Positions 44,281 through 52,015 of a stretch of 64,000 nucleotides of DNA are shown one piece after another; the stretch's first letter is position 1, and each line of letters begins with the position of its first letter. This DNA comes from Butyricimonas faecihominis. Lineage in GTDB: Bacteria > Bacteroidota > Bacteroidia > Bacteroidales > Marinifilaceae. Both the position numbers and the translations under genes were made by a program. A model generated the notes under the pieces. It was not told where the DNA came from and did no database searches. It saw nothing but the letters and a program-made list of their open reading frames with translations. The stretch covers positions 1,307,880 through 1,371,879 of the forward strand of contig NZ_AP028155.1 of NCBI RefSeq assembly GCF_033096445.1. Reading direction: 5' to 3'.

Positions 44281-45861
44281 ATGAAATTCAATTTTACAAA
44301 CAAAGGAAAAGACACTACCGTGAATTACATGGGAGCCAAGGCTTACAAAATGACACCGGAAATGGAACTCTATTCAACCGTAGTCACCTGCATGGTCGAT
44401 GATTCATACTACGAATCAAACACGGACAGGGTTTGCAGGATCAAAAACCTGATCGCGAAATGCAGTCCCGAGTTTGTAGCCAGACTCGCTGTATATGCTC
44501 GCACGGAAATGAACTTGCGTTCGGTACCGATGATACTGGCTGTTGAATTGGCAAGATTGTATTCCGGTAACGAGATCGTGAAACGTGCCGTCACGGGTGT
44601 GGTGAAACGAGCTGACGAGATCACCGAGATTCTCGCCTACTACCAAATCGCCAACAAACGGGAAGGGACCAAAAAATTGAACCGGTTGTCAAAACAAATA
44701 CAAAAAGGATTGATCGAATCGTTCAACAGGTTTGACGAGTACCAATTCGCCAAATACAATACCGACTCGGCTGTAAGCTTGCGAGACGCTTTGTTTCTGG
44801 TTCACCCGAAAGCAAAGGATGAAGCACAACAGGCTATATTTGACAAAATCGTATCGGGTAACCTAGCTATCCCCTACACGTGGGAAACCGAATTATCCGA
44901 ACTGGGTAAACAAGCGTTCGAAAACGAGAAAGCGAAAGCCCAAGCCGTTTCCGAAAAATGGGAGGAACTCGTGTCAAGCGGTCAAGTGGGTTACATGGCT
45001 CTATTACGAAACTTGCGGAATATCGTCACGAAAAGCACTGATAAAGCATTGGACATGACCTTGAATATCCTGACAAACGAATACCGGATCAGAAAAGCAA
45101 AACAAATGCCTTTCCGTTACCTGTCAGCATTCCTGGAAATAGACAAACTGGCCAAAGAAACCTCTATATTCGAAGGAGAAAAAGCGAAAATAAAGAAAGC
45201 CTTGGCAGCTTTGGAAAAAGCGCTGGTAATCAGTTGTGACAATATCCCGACCCGCGAGGGAAAAACCGTGATACTATCCGATAACTCCGGAAGTATGTAC
45301 GGGGACCGGGGTGGAAAATCCCTAGTGTCAGCCATGAGCGAACGGAAAACTTCGGATATTGCCAACTTGTTTGCCGTGTTGTATTGGAACAAATGCAAAG
45401 ACACTTACGTCGGATTGTTTGGTGATCGGTTAATTGACGCGAACTTGAGTCGCTCGGTAAACGTGTTCGAGAATTTCAACATCATTAACCAAGCTGCCAA
45501 GAAATGCGGCCCGGCAACGGAAAGAGGAATATTCGACTACATGGAATATTTAATAAAATCAAAAACGATTATAGACAGAATTGTCATATTCTCTGACTGT
45601 CAGGTCGGTGACGGATGCAACTGGTACGATCACAAAGGAAATCGGGGAGAAAACTTCAACCGCCTTTTCCAGAAATACCTGAAGATCAACCCGGACGTGA
45701 GGGTCTATACGGTTGACTTGAGAGGTTACGGGAACAGCATGACAAAAGATAACGGCAACGTGATCCTCGTCAGCGGGTGGAGTGAAAAAATATTCGATAT
45801 GATATATTATATCGAACAAGGTTCCTCGGTTGTCAACGAAATAATGAAAATAGAAATATAA
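44281..45861 (+). CDS. Ro60-like TROVE-vWA RNA-binding protein
   Basis: A 526-residue ring-forming RNA-binding protein orthologous to Ro60/Rsr. The TROVE HEAT-like ring covers about 15-320 (VNYMGAKAYKMTPEMELY, FVARLAVYARTEMNLRSVP), and a von Willebrand A domain about 325-526 carries a complete MIDAS motif Asp334-x-Ser336-x-Ser338 (DNSGSMYG). Bacterial Ro proteins bind Y RNAs and guide exonucleases such as PNPase in handling misfolded or damaged RNA. ATG at 44281 is preferred over the one at 44200 because homologues begin with MKFNF-type sequence and the putative promoter (CATCTTTG, 44246-44253) lies between the two. Three noncoding RNAs and rtcB follow. Confidence 0.93.
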   Translation: MKFNFTNKGKDTTVNYMGAKAYKMTPEMELYSTVVTCMVDDSYYESNTDRVCRIKNLIAKCSPEFVARLAVYARTEMNLRSVPMILAVELARLYSGNEIVKRAVTGVVKRADEITEILAYYQIANKREGTKKLNRLSKQIQKGLIESFNRFDEYQFAKYNTDSAVSLRDALFLVHPKAKDEAQQAIFDKIVSGNLAIPYTWETELSELGKQAFENEKAKAQAVSEKWEELVSSGQVGYMALLRNLRNIVTKSTDKALDMTLNILTNEYRIRKAKQMPFRYLSAFLEIDKLAKETSIFEGEKAKIKKALAALEKALVISCDNIPTREGKTVILSDNSGSMYGDRGGKSLVSAMSERKTSDIANLFAVLYWNKCKDTYVGLFGDRLIDANLSRSVNVFENFNIINQAAKKCGPATERGIFDYMEYLIKSKTIIDRIVIFSDCQVGDGCNWYDHKGNRGENFNRLFQKYLKINPDVRVYTVDLRGYGNSMTKDNGNVILVSGWSEKIFDMIYYIEQGSSVVNEIMKIEI

Positions 45862-45885
45862 AAGCGTTCTTTGAAACAAAAATAT

Positions 45886-46039
45886 AAAGCAAGTGCCGTA
45901 GATAAGAGTTACTTCGCATGTAACGCCCGGGTCGCGGGTTCGAATCCCGCCACTTCCACGATCTGTAAACTACGAACAAGGGAGTGTAGCTCAGTGGGTA
46001 GAGCAGGAAACAGTCTCTTATCGCTTGTAGCCTTGCTTT
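45886..46039 (+). ncRNA. Y RNA-like RNA 1 with circularly permuted tRNA domain
   Basis: Outer helix 45886-45893 with 46032-46039 (AAAGCAAG/CTTGCTTT, 8 bp); internal loop TGCCGTA against GCTTGTAGC; inner helix 45901-45908 with 46015-46022 (8 bp). Inside is a tRNA domain in reversed order: first a 5-bp hairpin (45908-45924), T-arm GCGGG-TTCGAAT-CCCGC (45934-45950) and acceptor strand CACTTCC (45951-45957); then a 22-base linker; then acceptor strand GGGAGTG (45980-45986), TA at the U8-A9 positions, and D-arm GCTC-AGTGGGTA-GAGC (45989-46004). The acceptor strands pair over all 7 positions (one G-U). The 3' end runs into TTTT. A two-ended helix with a tRNA mimic at the far end is the known plan of bacterial Y RNAs (YrlA type). 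Confidence 0.88.
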
Positions 46040-46048
46040 TAAATTACT

Positions 46049-46188
46049 AAAACAGGATGTCGTAGAGAAGGGTTACTTCGACTCAATTTAGGGGAGGAAT
46101 AGTGAGGTCGTAAAATCGACGAGACTATCCGGTTCGACTCCGGCAAGTCATGCCCCGTTTCCTTTCTCGCTTGTTACTCCTGTTTTTT
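46049..46188 (+). ncRNA. Y RNA-like RNA 2, divergent insert
   Basis: Same frame as RNA 1: outer helix 46049-46057 with 46178-46186 (9 bp), internal loop TGTCGTA against GCTTGTTAC, inner helix 46065-46072 with 46161-46168 (8 bp, one G-U), then the shared TTACTTCG. The insert differs: GGGG (46091-46094) may close with CCCC (46153-46156), enclosing hairpin GTCG-TAAAAT-CGAC (46107-46120) and a T-arm-like hairpin (GACT/AGTC plus CCGG/CCGG) whose loop TTCGACT is a canonical T-loop. No D-arm or acceptor pair is evident. The outer helix followed by a T-run suggests an intrinsic 3' end. Confidence 0.8.
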
Positions 46189-46201
46189 ACAAATGAAACT
46201 C

Positions 46202-46291
46202 ACGCGGATGCCGTAAAACAGGGTTACTTCGTTAAAGTGGTCACCACGGGTTCGAATCCCGTACGATCCTTGTTTGCCCGTTGCTCCGCGT
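46202..46291 (+). ncRNA. Y RNA-like RNA 3, compact, in the rtcB leader
   Basis: The shortest copy, 90 bases: outer helix 46202-46208 with 46285-46291 (7 bp), internal loop TGCCGTA against GCCCGTTGC, inner helix 46216-46223 with 46268-46275 (8 bp, one G-U), shared TTACTTCG, and a perfect T-arm ACGGG-TTCGAAT-CCCGT (46246-46262). No D-arm half is present. It ends 15 bp before the rtcB ATG with no U-tract, so it is probably part of the rtcB 5' leader or processed from it. Confidence 0.8.
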
Positions 46292-46306
46292 ATATTAAAA
46301 ACAAAA

Positions 46307-47620
46307 ATGATGATAGAATTAAAAGGAACATATAATCAAGATTGCAAAATCTTCATCGACGAAGTGGAAACCGAGGCCATCGAGTTGGTCCGGAACATTC
46401 TGAATCAGGAAATCTCTGCCGGAGTACAAGTACGAATCATGCCGGATACCCACGTGGGTAAGGGAATCGTGATTGGATTCACCATGCCCGTGACACGAAT
46501 GGTCAACCCGAACTATATTGGTGTGGACATCGGTTGTTCCGTCACCACGTTCAAATTAAACCAGCGAATCGAAGAAGAACAATTCCCGACACTGGACCAT
46601 GCCATCCGGCGTTCCATTCCCATGGGAATGCATATCCGAAAGGAGAAGAACTTGGATGACTGGTGGATTACCCCCTATTTTGAAACCGTGAATAATAACC
46701 TTCATGCCTTTCAACAAAAATGGTTCCAGCGATTCGGGGAAACCAAAGATTCCATTCTAGTCGATAAAGAATATATCTCCCGCTTGTGTAAGAAAATCGG
46801 TATCAAAGAAAGTACCTTCTATTGTTCCGTGGGTACACTAGGTGGTGGAAATCATTTCATTGAACTAGGAGAATCTGCCAAAGATGGTTCACATTACCTG
46901 ACCATTCACTCCGGTTCTCGTCATTTCGGGTTGAAGGTGTGTAATTATCATGCCAAGAAAATGCATAAAACGACCGTTCTTCCGGAAGAGTACCATGAAG
47001 AATTCAAGTCTATCACGCGTAACACTCTACCGACAAGTGATATTCCCCAGAAACTGGAAGAGTTAAACAAACGTTACCACGTCGGAAAAAGGGAATATAT
47101 GCTTGAAGGAGAAGACATGTATGAATATCTTGTCGATATGGTTATTGCTCAAACTTACGCGCAATTCAACCACAAGGCTATGGCAAAAGCCATATTCAAA
47201 GACTTGGGTGAAAATTATCAAGCCGTGGACACGGTTTACTCCATGCATAATTTCATCGACACGACGGACTGGATCATCCGAAAAGGAGCCATTCGGGCTT
47301 ATCAAGGTGAAAAAATGGTTATTCCATTCAACATGCGTGACGGTTTGTTGATTTGTGAAGGAAAAAGTAACCCGGACTGGAACTGTTCCGCCCCTCATGG
47401 AGCCGGAAGGGTACTTGCCCGGAACAAAGCACTGAAAACACTGGATATGGAGGAATTCACAAAAGAAATGGAAGGCATTTATTCCACCTCCGTCTGCCGA
47501 CAAACCCTTGATGAATCCCCGATGGCGTATAAAGATAAAGATTTGATCATGCTAGCGATACAAGACACGGCAACGATCATCGACACGATCAAACCAATCA
47601 TGAACATCAAAGCTTTGTAA
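46307..47620 (+). CDS. rtcB: RtcB-family RNA ligase
   Basis: A 438-residue homologue of the GTP-dependent RNA ligase that joins 2',3'-cyclic phosphate or 3'-phosphate ends to 5'-OH ends. Metal-ligand motifs are seen: MPDTHVGKG (His49), GVDIGCS (Asp74, Cys77), GGGNHFIELGE and HSGSRHFG; the guanylylated His is His364 in NCSAPHGAGR. The MPDTH-VGKG form differs from the canonical MPDVH-WGYG, indicating a separate RtcB branch. The in-frame extension upstream of 46307 lies inside RNA 3 and starts with TTG, so the ATG (with a second one directly after) is chosen. No rtcA or archease is nearby. Confidence 0.93.
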   Translation: MMIELKGTYNQDCKIFIDEVETEAIELVRNILNQEISAGVQVRIMPDTHVGKGIVIGFTMPVTRMVNPNYIGVDIGCSVTTFKLNQRIEEEQFPTLDHAIRRSIPMGMHIRKEKNLDDWWITPYFETVNNNLHAFQQKWFQRFGETKDSILVDKEYISRLCKKIGIKESTFYCSVGTLGGGNHFIELGESAKDGSHYLTIHSGSRHFGLKVCNYHAKKMHKTTVLPEEYHEEFKSITRNTLPTSDIPQKLEELNKRYHVGKREYMLEGEDMYEYLVDMVIAQTYAQFNHKAMAKAIFKDLGENYQAVDTVYSMHNFIDTTDWIIRKGAIRAYQGEKMVIPFNMRDGLLICEGKSNPDWNCSAPHGAGRVLARNKALKTLDMEEFTKEMEGIYSTSVCRQTLDESPMAYKDKDLIMLAIQDTATIIDTIKPIMNIKAL

Positions 47621-47668
47621 AACAATAAAATTCTGAAAAAATGGAAATAAACGAATGAAAAATATGTT

Positions 47669-47676
47669 TACTTTTG
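47669..47676 (+). promoter_or_regulatory. -7 promoter box of ung
   Basis: TACTTTTG, 27 bp before the ATG at 47704. It rules out a start upstream of about 47683. Confidence 0.55.
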
Positions 47677-47703
47677 TCTTCGTTAAGCAACCCAAACACA
47701 TCT

Positions 47704-48366
47704 ATGAAGGTTCAAATAGAAGAAAGTTGGCAACAACGCTTACAGGATGAATTTGACAAGCCCTATTTCGAGAAATTAGTGGCGTTTGTCAAGAGTGAAT
47801 ACAAGAAAGCTCATGTACTTCCTCCGGGACACCAGATATTTCATGTATTCAACGCCTGCCCCTTTGAAAAAGTAAAAATTGTCATCTTGGGACAAGATCC
47901 CTATCCTAATCCGGGCCAATATTACGGGGTATGTTTTTCCGTACCGGATGGGGTAGCTATTCCCGGCTCTCTGGCAAATATTTTTAAAGAAATACACATG
48001 GACCTAGGGACACCCATCCCGACCTCCGGGAATCTGGACCATTGGGTAGCCCAAGGGGTATTCCCCATAAACTCGGTACTCACGGTTCGGGCGCACGAAA
48101 CGGGATCTCACAGAGACAAAGGTTGGGAAATTTTTACCGATGCCGTGATCAAAAAATTAAGTGATGAACGGGAGAACTTGGTTTTCATGTTATGGGGAAG
48201 TTATGCCAAACAAAAGATGTCACTTATTGATACTCGCAAACATCTTGTGTTAACCACCGTACACCCCTCTCCCCGTTCTGCCGAGTATGGTTTCTTCGGT
48301 TGTAAACATTTCAGTAAAGCCAATGCTTTTCTACGAAGTAAGGGTATTCAAGAAATCAACTGGTAA
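47704..48366 (+). CDS. ung: Uracil-DNA glycosylase
   Basis: Family 1 UDG that removes uracil from DNA as first step of base excision repair. The 220 residues are standard. The water-activating loop GQDPYPNPGQYYG carries Asp65, and the leucine-loop motif reads HPSPRSA near residue 188, where most enzymes have HPSPLS; the Arg substitution also occurs in other family members. An in-frame extension to a TTG at 47674 overlaps the promoter and is rejected. Confidence 0.96.
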   Translation: MKVQIEESWQQRLQDEFDKPYFEKLVAFVKSEYKKAHVLPPGHQIFHVFNACPFEKVKIVILGQDPYPNPGQYYGVCFSVPDGVAIPGSLANIFKEIHMDLGTPIPTSGNLDHWVAQGVFPINSVLTVRAHETGSHRDKGWEIFTDAVIKKLSDERENLVFMLWGSYAKQKMSLIDTRKHLVLTTVHPSPRSAEYGFFGCKHFSKANAFLRSKGIQEINW

Positions 48367-48376
48367 ACATGAAATT

Positions 48377-48410
48377 AAAAAAGCAGCATCCTTACGGATA
48401 CTGCTTTTTT
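48377..48410. terminator. Bidirectional terminator between ung and acetyltransferase
   Basis: AAAAAAGCAG (48377-48386) with CTGCTTTTTT (48401-48410), extended by ATCC/GGAT, gives U-runs on both strands for two convergent genes. Confidence 0.85.
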
Positions 48411-48412
48411 AA

Positions 48413-49015
48413 TTAATTCTCTTTCATGATACTGTAATAATAGAAATCTATCACCTTTCCATTTTTCACGGCCGCCTTGTGCAACACCGCCTCCAATTGG
48501 TACCCTGCTTTCTCCAATACGCACATGGATCCCGGATTGTAATCAAAAACCAAGGCGTAAAGTTTTTGGTAACCGAACGTTTCAAATGCGTATCGCGTGA
48601 CGGCAGCCACGACTTTAGGCATAATTCCCCGTCCCCAGTAAGGTTCTCCCAGCCAATAACCGATTTCGGCAGTTACCCGTTCAATGTCACCTTCTGAACC
48701 AAACCCGATACTTCCTACTGCTTTCCCATCCACCTCGATCGCAAATCGCATCGGGGGTACAGGCATGGCATGAACCATACTGATATAATCAAAAGCATCT
48801 TGTTTCGTGTATGGATGCGGAAAGTGATCCATAACATTATTCCAAATCTTCTCATTATTGGCATTTTCGGCTAAAGAATCACAATCCGAAAAACGCCATT
48901 CACGCACCACGAATCCCTCACCTTCAATCCTAACACTGTGCTTTTTTTCCCGTAACATTAAGAACTCATTTCCCTGATTCATCGATCGGGGCAAATCGCT
49001 TACACCTGTTTTCAT
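48413..49015 (-). CDS. GNAT-family N-acetyltransferase (RimJ-like)
   Basis: A 200-residue acetyl-CoA-dependent transferase of the RimJ/RimL-like GNAT subgroup. After a variable N-terminus, the VREWRFSDCDSLAENANN strand-helix opening and the acetyl-CoA-binding region (about 120-165: IGYWLGEPYWGRGIMPKVV, then FNPGSMCVLEKAGY-type NPxSxxVLEKxGF motif) are clear. The substrate, a small molecule or protein N-terminus, cannot be told. About 250 bp of AT-rich non-coding DNA separate it from uptake locus 3. Confidence 0.88.
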   Translation of the reverse strand: MKTGVSDLPRSMNQGNEFLMLREKKHSVRIEGEGFVVREWRFSDCDSLAENANNEKIWNNVMDHFPHPYTKQDAFDYISMVHAMPVPPMRFAIEVDGKAVGSIGFGSEGDIERVTAEIGYWLGEPYWGRGIMPKVVAAVTRYAFETFGYQKLYALVFDYNPGSMCVLEKAGYQLEAVLHKAAVKNGKVIDFYYYSIMKEN

Positions 49016-49265
49016 AATTGCTAGATTCCTTGGAATCTCTCCTTTATCATTTTTTGTTTTTGTATATTAAAACTACGCAAACATACGTAGTTTAATAATA
49101 TCTTGTTCAGTCCCCCTCAAATAAATTTTTCAACCGTCAATCTCACAAAATAGCCAAGCCCGCATGAAGATAAATCCCGTATTCCAACAAAGAAAACAAC
49201 AAAAGTCGGGCCGCATATTATGCTAACCCGACTTTCAAATCTAACAAATCGAAATTAAAAACACA

Positions 49266-49796
49266 CTATTTCACGATAATCGTGAAACAATTATCCACGT
49301 CTTTAGAATACCCCTCGTTCGAAAACGTAAGTGAAATCACATAACGTCCCACGGGAATATCATGATGACAAGAGACATTTAACATTCCATCCCCTTTCAC
49401 GGTCAACACGGCTTTCAATTTCCCGGCATCTCCATCATTACTCGTCACGCTTTTAATCGAAACATAAATCGGAGCCGTTCCGTCCACCCCTTCAATCGGG
49501 GTACTCGTCCACGGGATGTTATATTTATCCCGTGTATAATCCTCGCCTCCTCCTATTTCAAGCGTGGGATAAATTCCCATTTCAATGCAACTTTCAGGAT
49601 CAAATCCCATATCAATATATTCCTCGTATTCCGGGTTAGGGATAATTTCCGGAACAGCATTATCCAAAACAACCTTTACCTCCAATGAATCAATTTCATA
49701 ACCGGCCTTTTCAATATTTAAGAAACCAATGGTCACATCCTGACAAGAAGTCAAGACCGCCACAAACAATATCCATATTATATTTCTCATAACCAT
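49266..49796 (-). CDS. Small exported lipoprotein, locus 3
   Basis: A 176-residue lipoprotein (lipobox about Cys18, LTSC) paralogous to the one at 13354-13779: shared TIGFLNIEKAGYEIDSL start and GRYVISLTFSNEGYS end. It differs by an insertion of about 30 residues (about 50-80: repeated acidic NPEYEEY/DPESCIE stretch). ATG at 49796 or at 49790 are both possible. It is the final gene of locus 3; no thioredoxin-like gene follows, unlike locus 1. Confidence 0.75.
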   Translation of the reverse strand: MVMRNIIWILFVAVLTSCQDVTIGFLNIEKAGYEIDSLEVKVVLDNAVPEIIPNPEYEEYIDMGFDPESCIEMGIYPTLEIGGGEDYTRDKYNIPWTSTPIEGVDGTAPIYVSIKSVTSNDGDAGKLKAVLTVKGDGMLNVSCHHDIPVGRYVISLTFSNEGYSKDVDNCFTIIVK

Positions 49797-49800
49797 CCAA

Positions 49801-50442
49801 TTAAATATGTCCTAATCGATACGAGTAATTCAACGCATGTACCACGCCATTCGTCGGTTGAATATCCGGAGAAGACATGGGAATCTTTCCCCACGAAGGC
49901 GACCAGCATCTCAAATTTACCTCTCCGGCATCCGGCACCCCGGCGTAATCGCTACCCTCCCGGTAAGCGATAAAACGATTCCCCGCCAAACAGGTAATCC
50001 AAGTTCCCCCGTCCTGCCCCGATTCATTGATCTCGAACTCTTTATTTTTATAAGCAATGTCCTCCTTTAAAATCTTTCCTTTTGTAACGTGCTTCAACAG
50101 GAATTCCCTACAAAGCGACTTCGGAATATCCGAAACCTTCGTGTACACCTTCGTCAAATCTTCATTCTCGTGTGAATCAAAAATAAAACGTTGTATGGAA
50201 TAAGAAGGTATTCCCCAAAATGTGATCACTGGCATCGTGTCCACTTTTCCCTCGAACAAATCCGTCAACCCGGCGTGTTCAATCATTTGTACTGTTAATT
50301 CCCAATTATAGGTATCTCCACGCATATAATCCATCATGTTACAATCATGGTAAGGTGACGATACTCCCGAATTAATCACATCCTGTTGCGTGCAAGCACT
50401 CAAAACTCCCATACAACACAATATCAATATTATAACTCTCAT
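49801..50442 (-). CDS. Fasciclin (FAS1)-like lipoprotein, locus 3
   Basis: A 213-residue lipoprotein (lipobox about Cys17, LSAC). FAS1-type marks are FLLKHVTKGKIL (about 112-123) and the terminal NGVVHALNYSYRLG. It aligns over its whole length with the protein at 13798-14424: both begin with a cysteine-anchored Asn/Thr linker, a MEYM/MDYM helix and LFEGK. It lies 24 bp after SusD and 4 bp before the next lipoprotein, so it is probably an accessory surface component of the transporter. Confidence 0.72.
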   Translation of the reverse strand: MRVIILILCCMGVLSACTQQDVINSGVSSPYHDCNMMDYMRGDTYNWELTVQMIEHAGLTDLFEGKVDTMPVITFWGIPSYSIQRFIFDSHENEDLTKVYTKVSDIPKSLCREFLLKHVTKGKILKEDIAYKNKEFEINESGQDGGTWITCLAGNRFIAYREGSDYAGVPDAGEVNLRCWSPSWGKIPMSSPDIQPTNGVVHALNYSYRLGHI

Positions 50443-50466
50443 TATTCTAAATTTTAAAATTCTAAA

Positions 50467-52011
50467 TTACATATACCGCAACCAGTATGAATTCTGGCGC
50501 ATCAACGTATTTTTACTAAACGCGCCACTTCCAATTGCATTAAAGAAACACCCGTCTATAAAATCCTGATCGGAGGCTTTTCGGAAACCTTCTTCCAACT
50601 CCATCCGCACGTATCCATTCCGGATCACGTCATAATACCGGTACCCCTCCATCAACAACTCTTTCTCCCGTTCCTTAAAAATTGCATAACGTAAATCCCC
50701 GCCATATTCTGAAGAAGAATAGAGTTTAGCATTTGCCCGGCGGCGAATCGTGTTCAAATCCTCTATCGCCCCAGCAACATATTCCCCTCCCAAACGGGCC
50801 CGACATTCTGCCCGCAACAGGATAATATCAGCTAAACGCCACCAAATTTTGTTTTGATTAATATTACGCCAATATTTTCCCCATCCATCATCTTTATAAT
50901 AACCATATCTCCATTTATAGGGATAAGCAAAGCCATGAGTTATTTCCACGCTATCCGGATGGGCCATTTCCTCAAACTTATAAAAATAAGCGTCTTTACG
51001 CAAATCACCATCGGGAAACATCTCCTGTACAGTCGTTGTTTTAATATTAAAAGCATTCCATTCATTGTCCGAAGGCATGGCAAGATTATTAATCGGCCAG
51101 TTCTCGTAATCTTTTGCAGGATTGAATTTCAACGCTTCCCACATGCCCCCCATTTCCACCCATTGGTCCTTGTACACGGATTCGAAAATACTTTCCTTAC
51201 TCCCCCCAACCATGACCTCCGTGCAAACCTCTTCCGGGGACGAGGCCAATTGATAAATAGACGAATCGATTACCCACGAACAAGCCCGTTCCGCTCTTAG
51301 CCAAAGTTCCCGTTCGTCGTAATCTCTCTGGTCTTCCCGGGCAAAATACTTTCCCCCGGCTTTCCATGCGCATAAATGAGCTAACAAAGCATTCGCTGCA
51401 CCCTTACAAGGAGTTGATTTATAGCGGGCAAACTGCCCTTTAGAATCCTTTATTTCCGAGAAATCGGGTAATGCATCCACGGCCTCCTGTGCCACTTCTA
51501 TCGCGTAATCTGCAATTTCCGTCCACGGGGATTTAGCCACCGGCTCGGGTTCCACCTCATCTTTAATCAACACGCACTCCCCCCATTCTTTCAATAAATC
51601 ATAATAAATAAAAGCCTTTAGAAAATACCCTTGACCAAGATACAAATTCTTCCGATCTTGATCAAGATCACTGTGTTTCGCTAAATATATCGTCCGGTTA
51701 GCCACGGAAATCACGTTATATTGCTGCCCCCAATCTCCACCCGGAATCACTTGCGGGTCCAGATTCCGTCTCAAAGAAAGAGTATATTCCACCTCATCAG
51801 CATAACTACCATTCACATAATTTGAACCATTATTATAGTGCATCATCATATAAGTCCTGATAATCGCTTGCGCCCCCCGAACAGATGCTTCCAACTCTTT
51901 CTCTGTCATGCTATTCCCGTAAGTCAAGGAATTCTTAGGTTCCATTTCTAAAAGATCCTCGCACCCGGCAAGCAACCAAATGCTTGTTATCAAAATAATA
52001 ATATGTTTCAT
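50467..52011 (-). CDS. SusD/RagB-family surface lipoprotein, locus 3
   Basis: A 514-residue SusD homologue (lipobox about Cys17, LAGC). Recognisable parts are the N-terminal SLTYGNSMTEKELEASVRGAQ region, the GYFLKAFIYYDLLKEWGE helix (about 130-147), and the C-terminal DIILLRAECRARLGGEY and KEREKELLMEGYRYYDVIRNG motifs. It starts 4 bp behind the SusC stop. It aligns well with the locus 1 SusD in length and in the C-terminal YWxR ending (QNSYWLRYM against QNVYWNRRQ). Confidence 0.93.
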   Translation of the reverse strand: MKHIIILITSIWLLAGCEDLLEMEPKNSLTYGNSMTEKELEASVRGAQAIIRTYMMMHYNNGSNYVNGSYADEVEYTLSLRRNLDPQVIPGGDWGQQYNVISVANRTIYLAKHSDLDQDRKNLYLGQGYFLKAFIYYDLLKEWGECVLIKDEVEPEPVAKSPWTEIADYAIEVAQEAVDALPDFSEIKDSKGQFARYKSTPCKGAANALLAHLCAWKAGGKYFAREDQRDYDERELWLRAERACSWVIDSSIYQLASSPEEVCTEVMVGGSKESIFESVYKDQWVEMGGMWEALKFNPAKDYENWPINNLAMPSDNEWNAFNIKTTTVQEMFPDGDLRKDAYFYKFEEMAHPDSVEITHGFAYPYKWRYGYYKDDGWGKYWRNINQNKIWWRLADIILLRAECRARLGGEYVAGAIEDLNTIRRRANAKLYSSSEYGGDLRYAIFKEREKELLMEGYRYYDVIRNGYVRMELEEGFRKASDQDFIDGCFFNAIGSGAFSKNTLMRQNSYWLRYM

Positions 52012-52015
52012 CTGC

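Noticed and set aside
45886-46262. Ordinary or degenerate tRNA genes between the Ro60 and rtcB genes
   Set aside because: T-arms and one D-arm look tRNA-like, but no unit has a normal-order cloverleaf with an anticodon loop; the order is permuted or incomplete and each unit is closed by a two-part helix.
46274-46306. Upstream TTG start for rtcB
   Set aside because: It lies inside the 3' strand of RNA 3; two ATG codons at 46307 and 46310 fit the family start.
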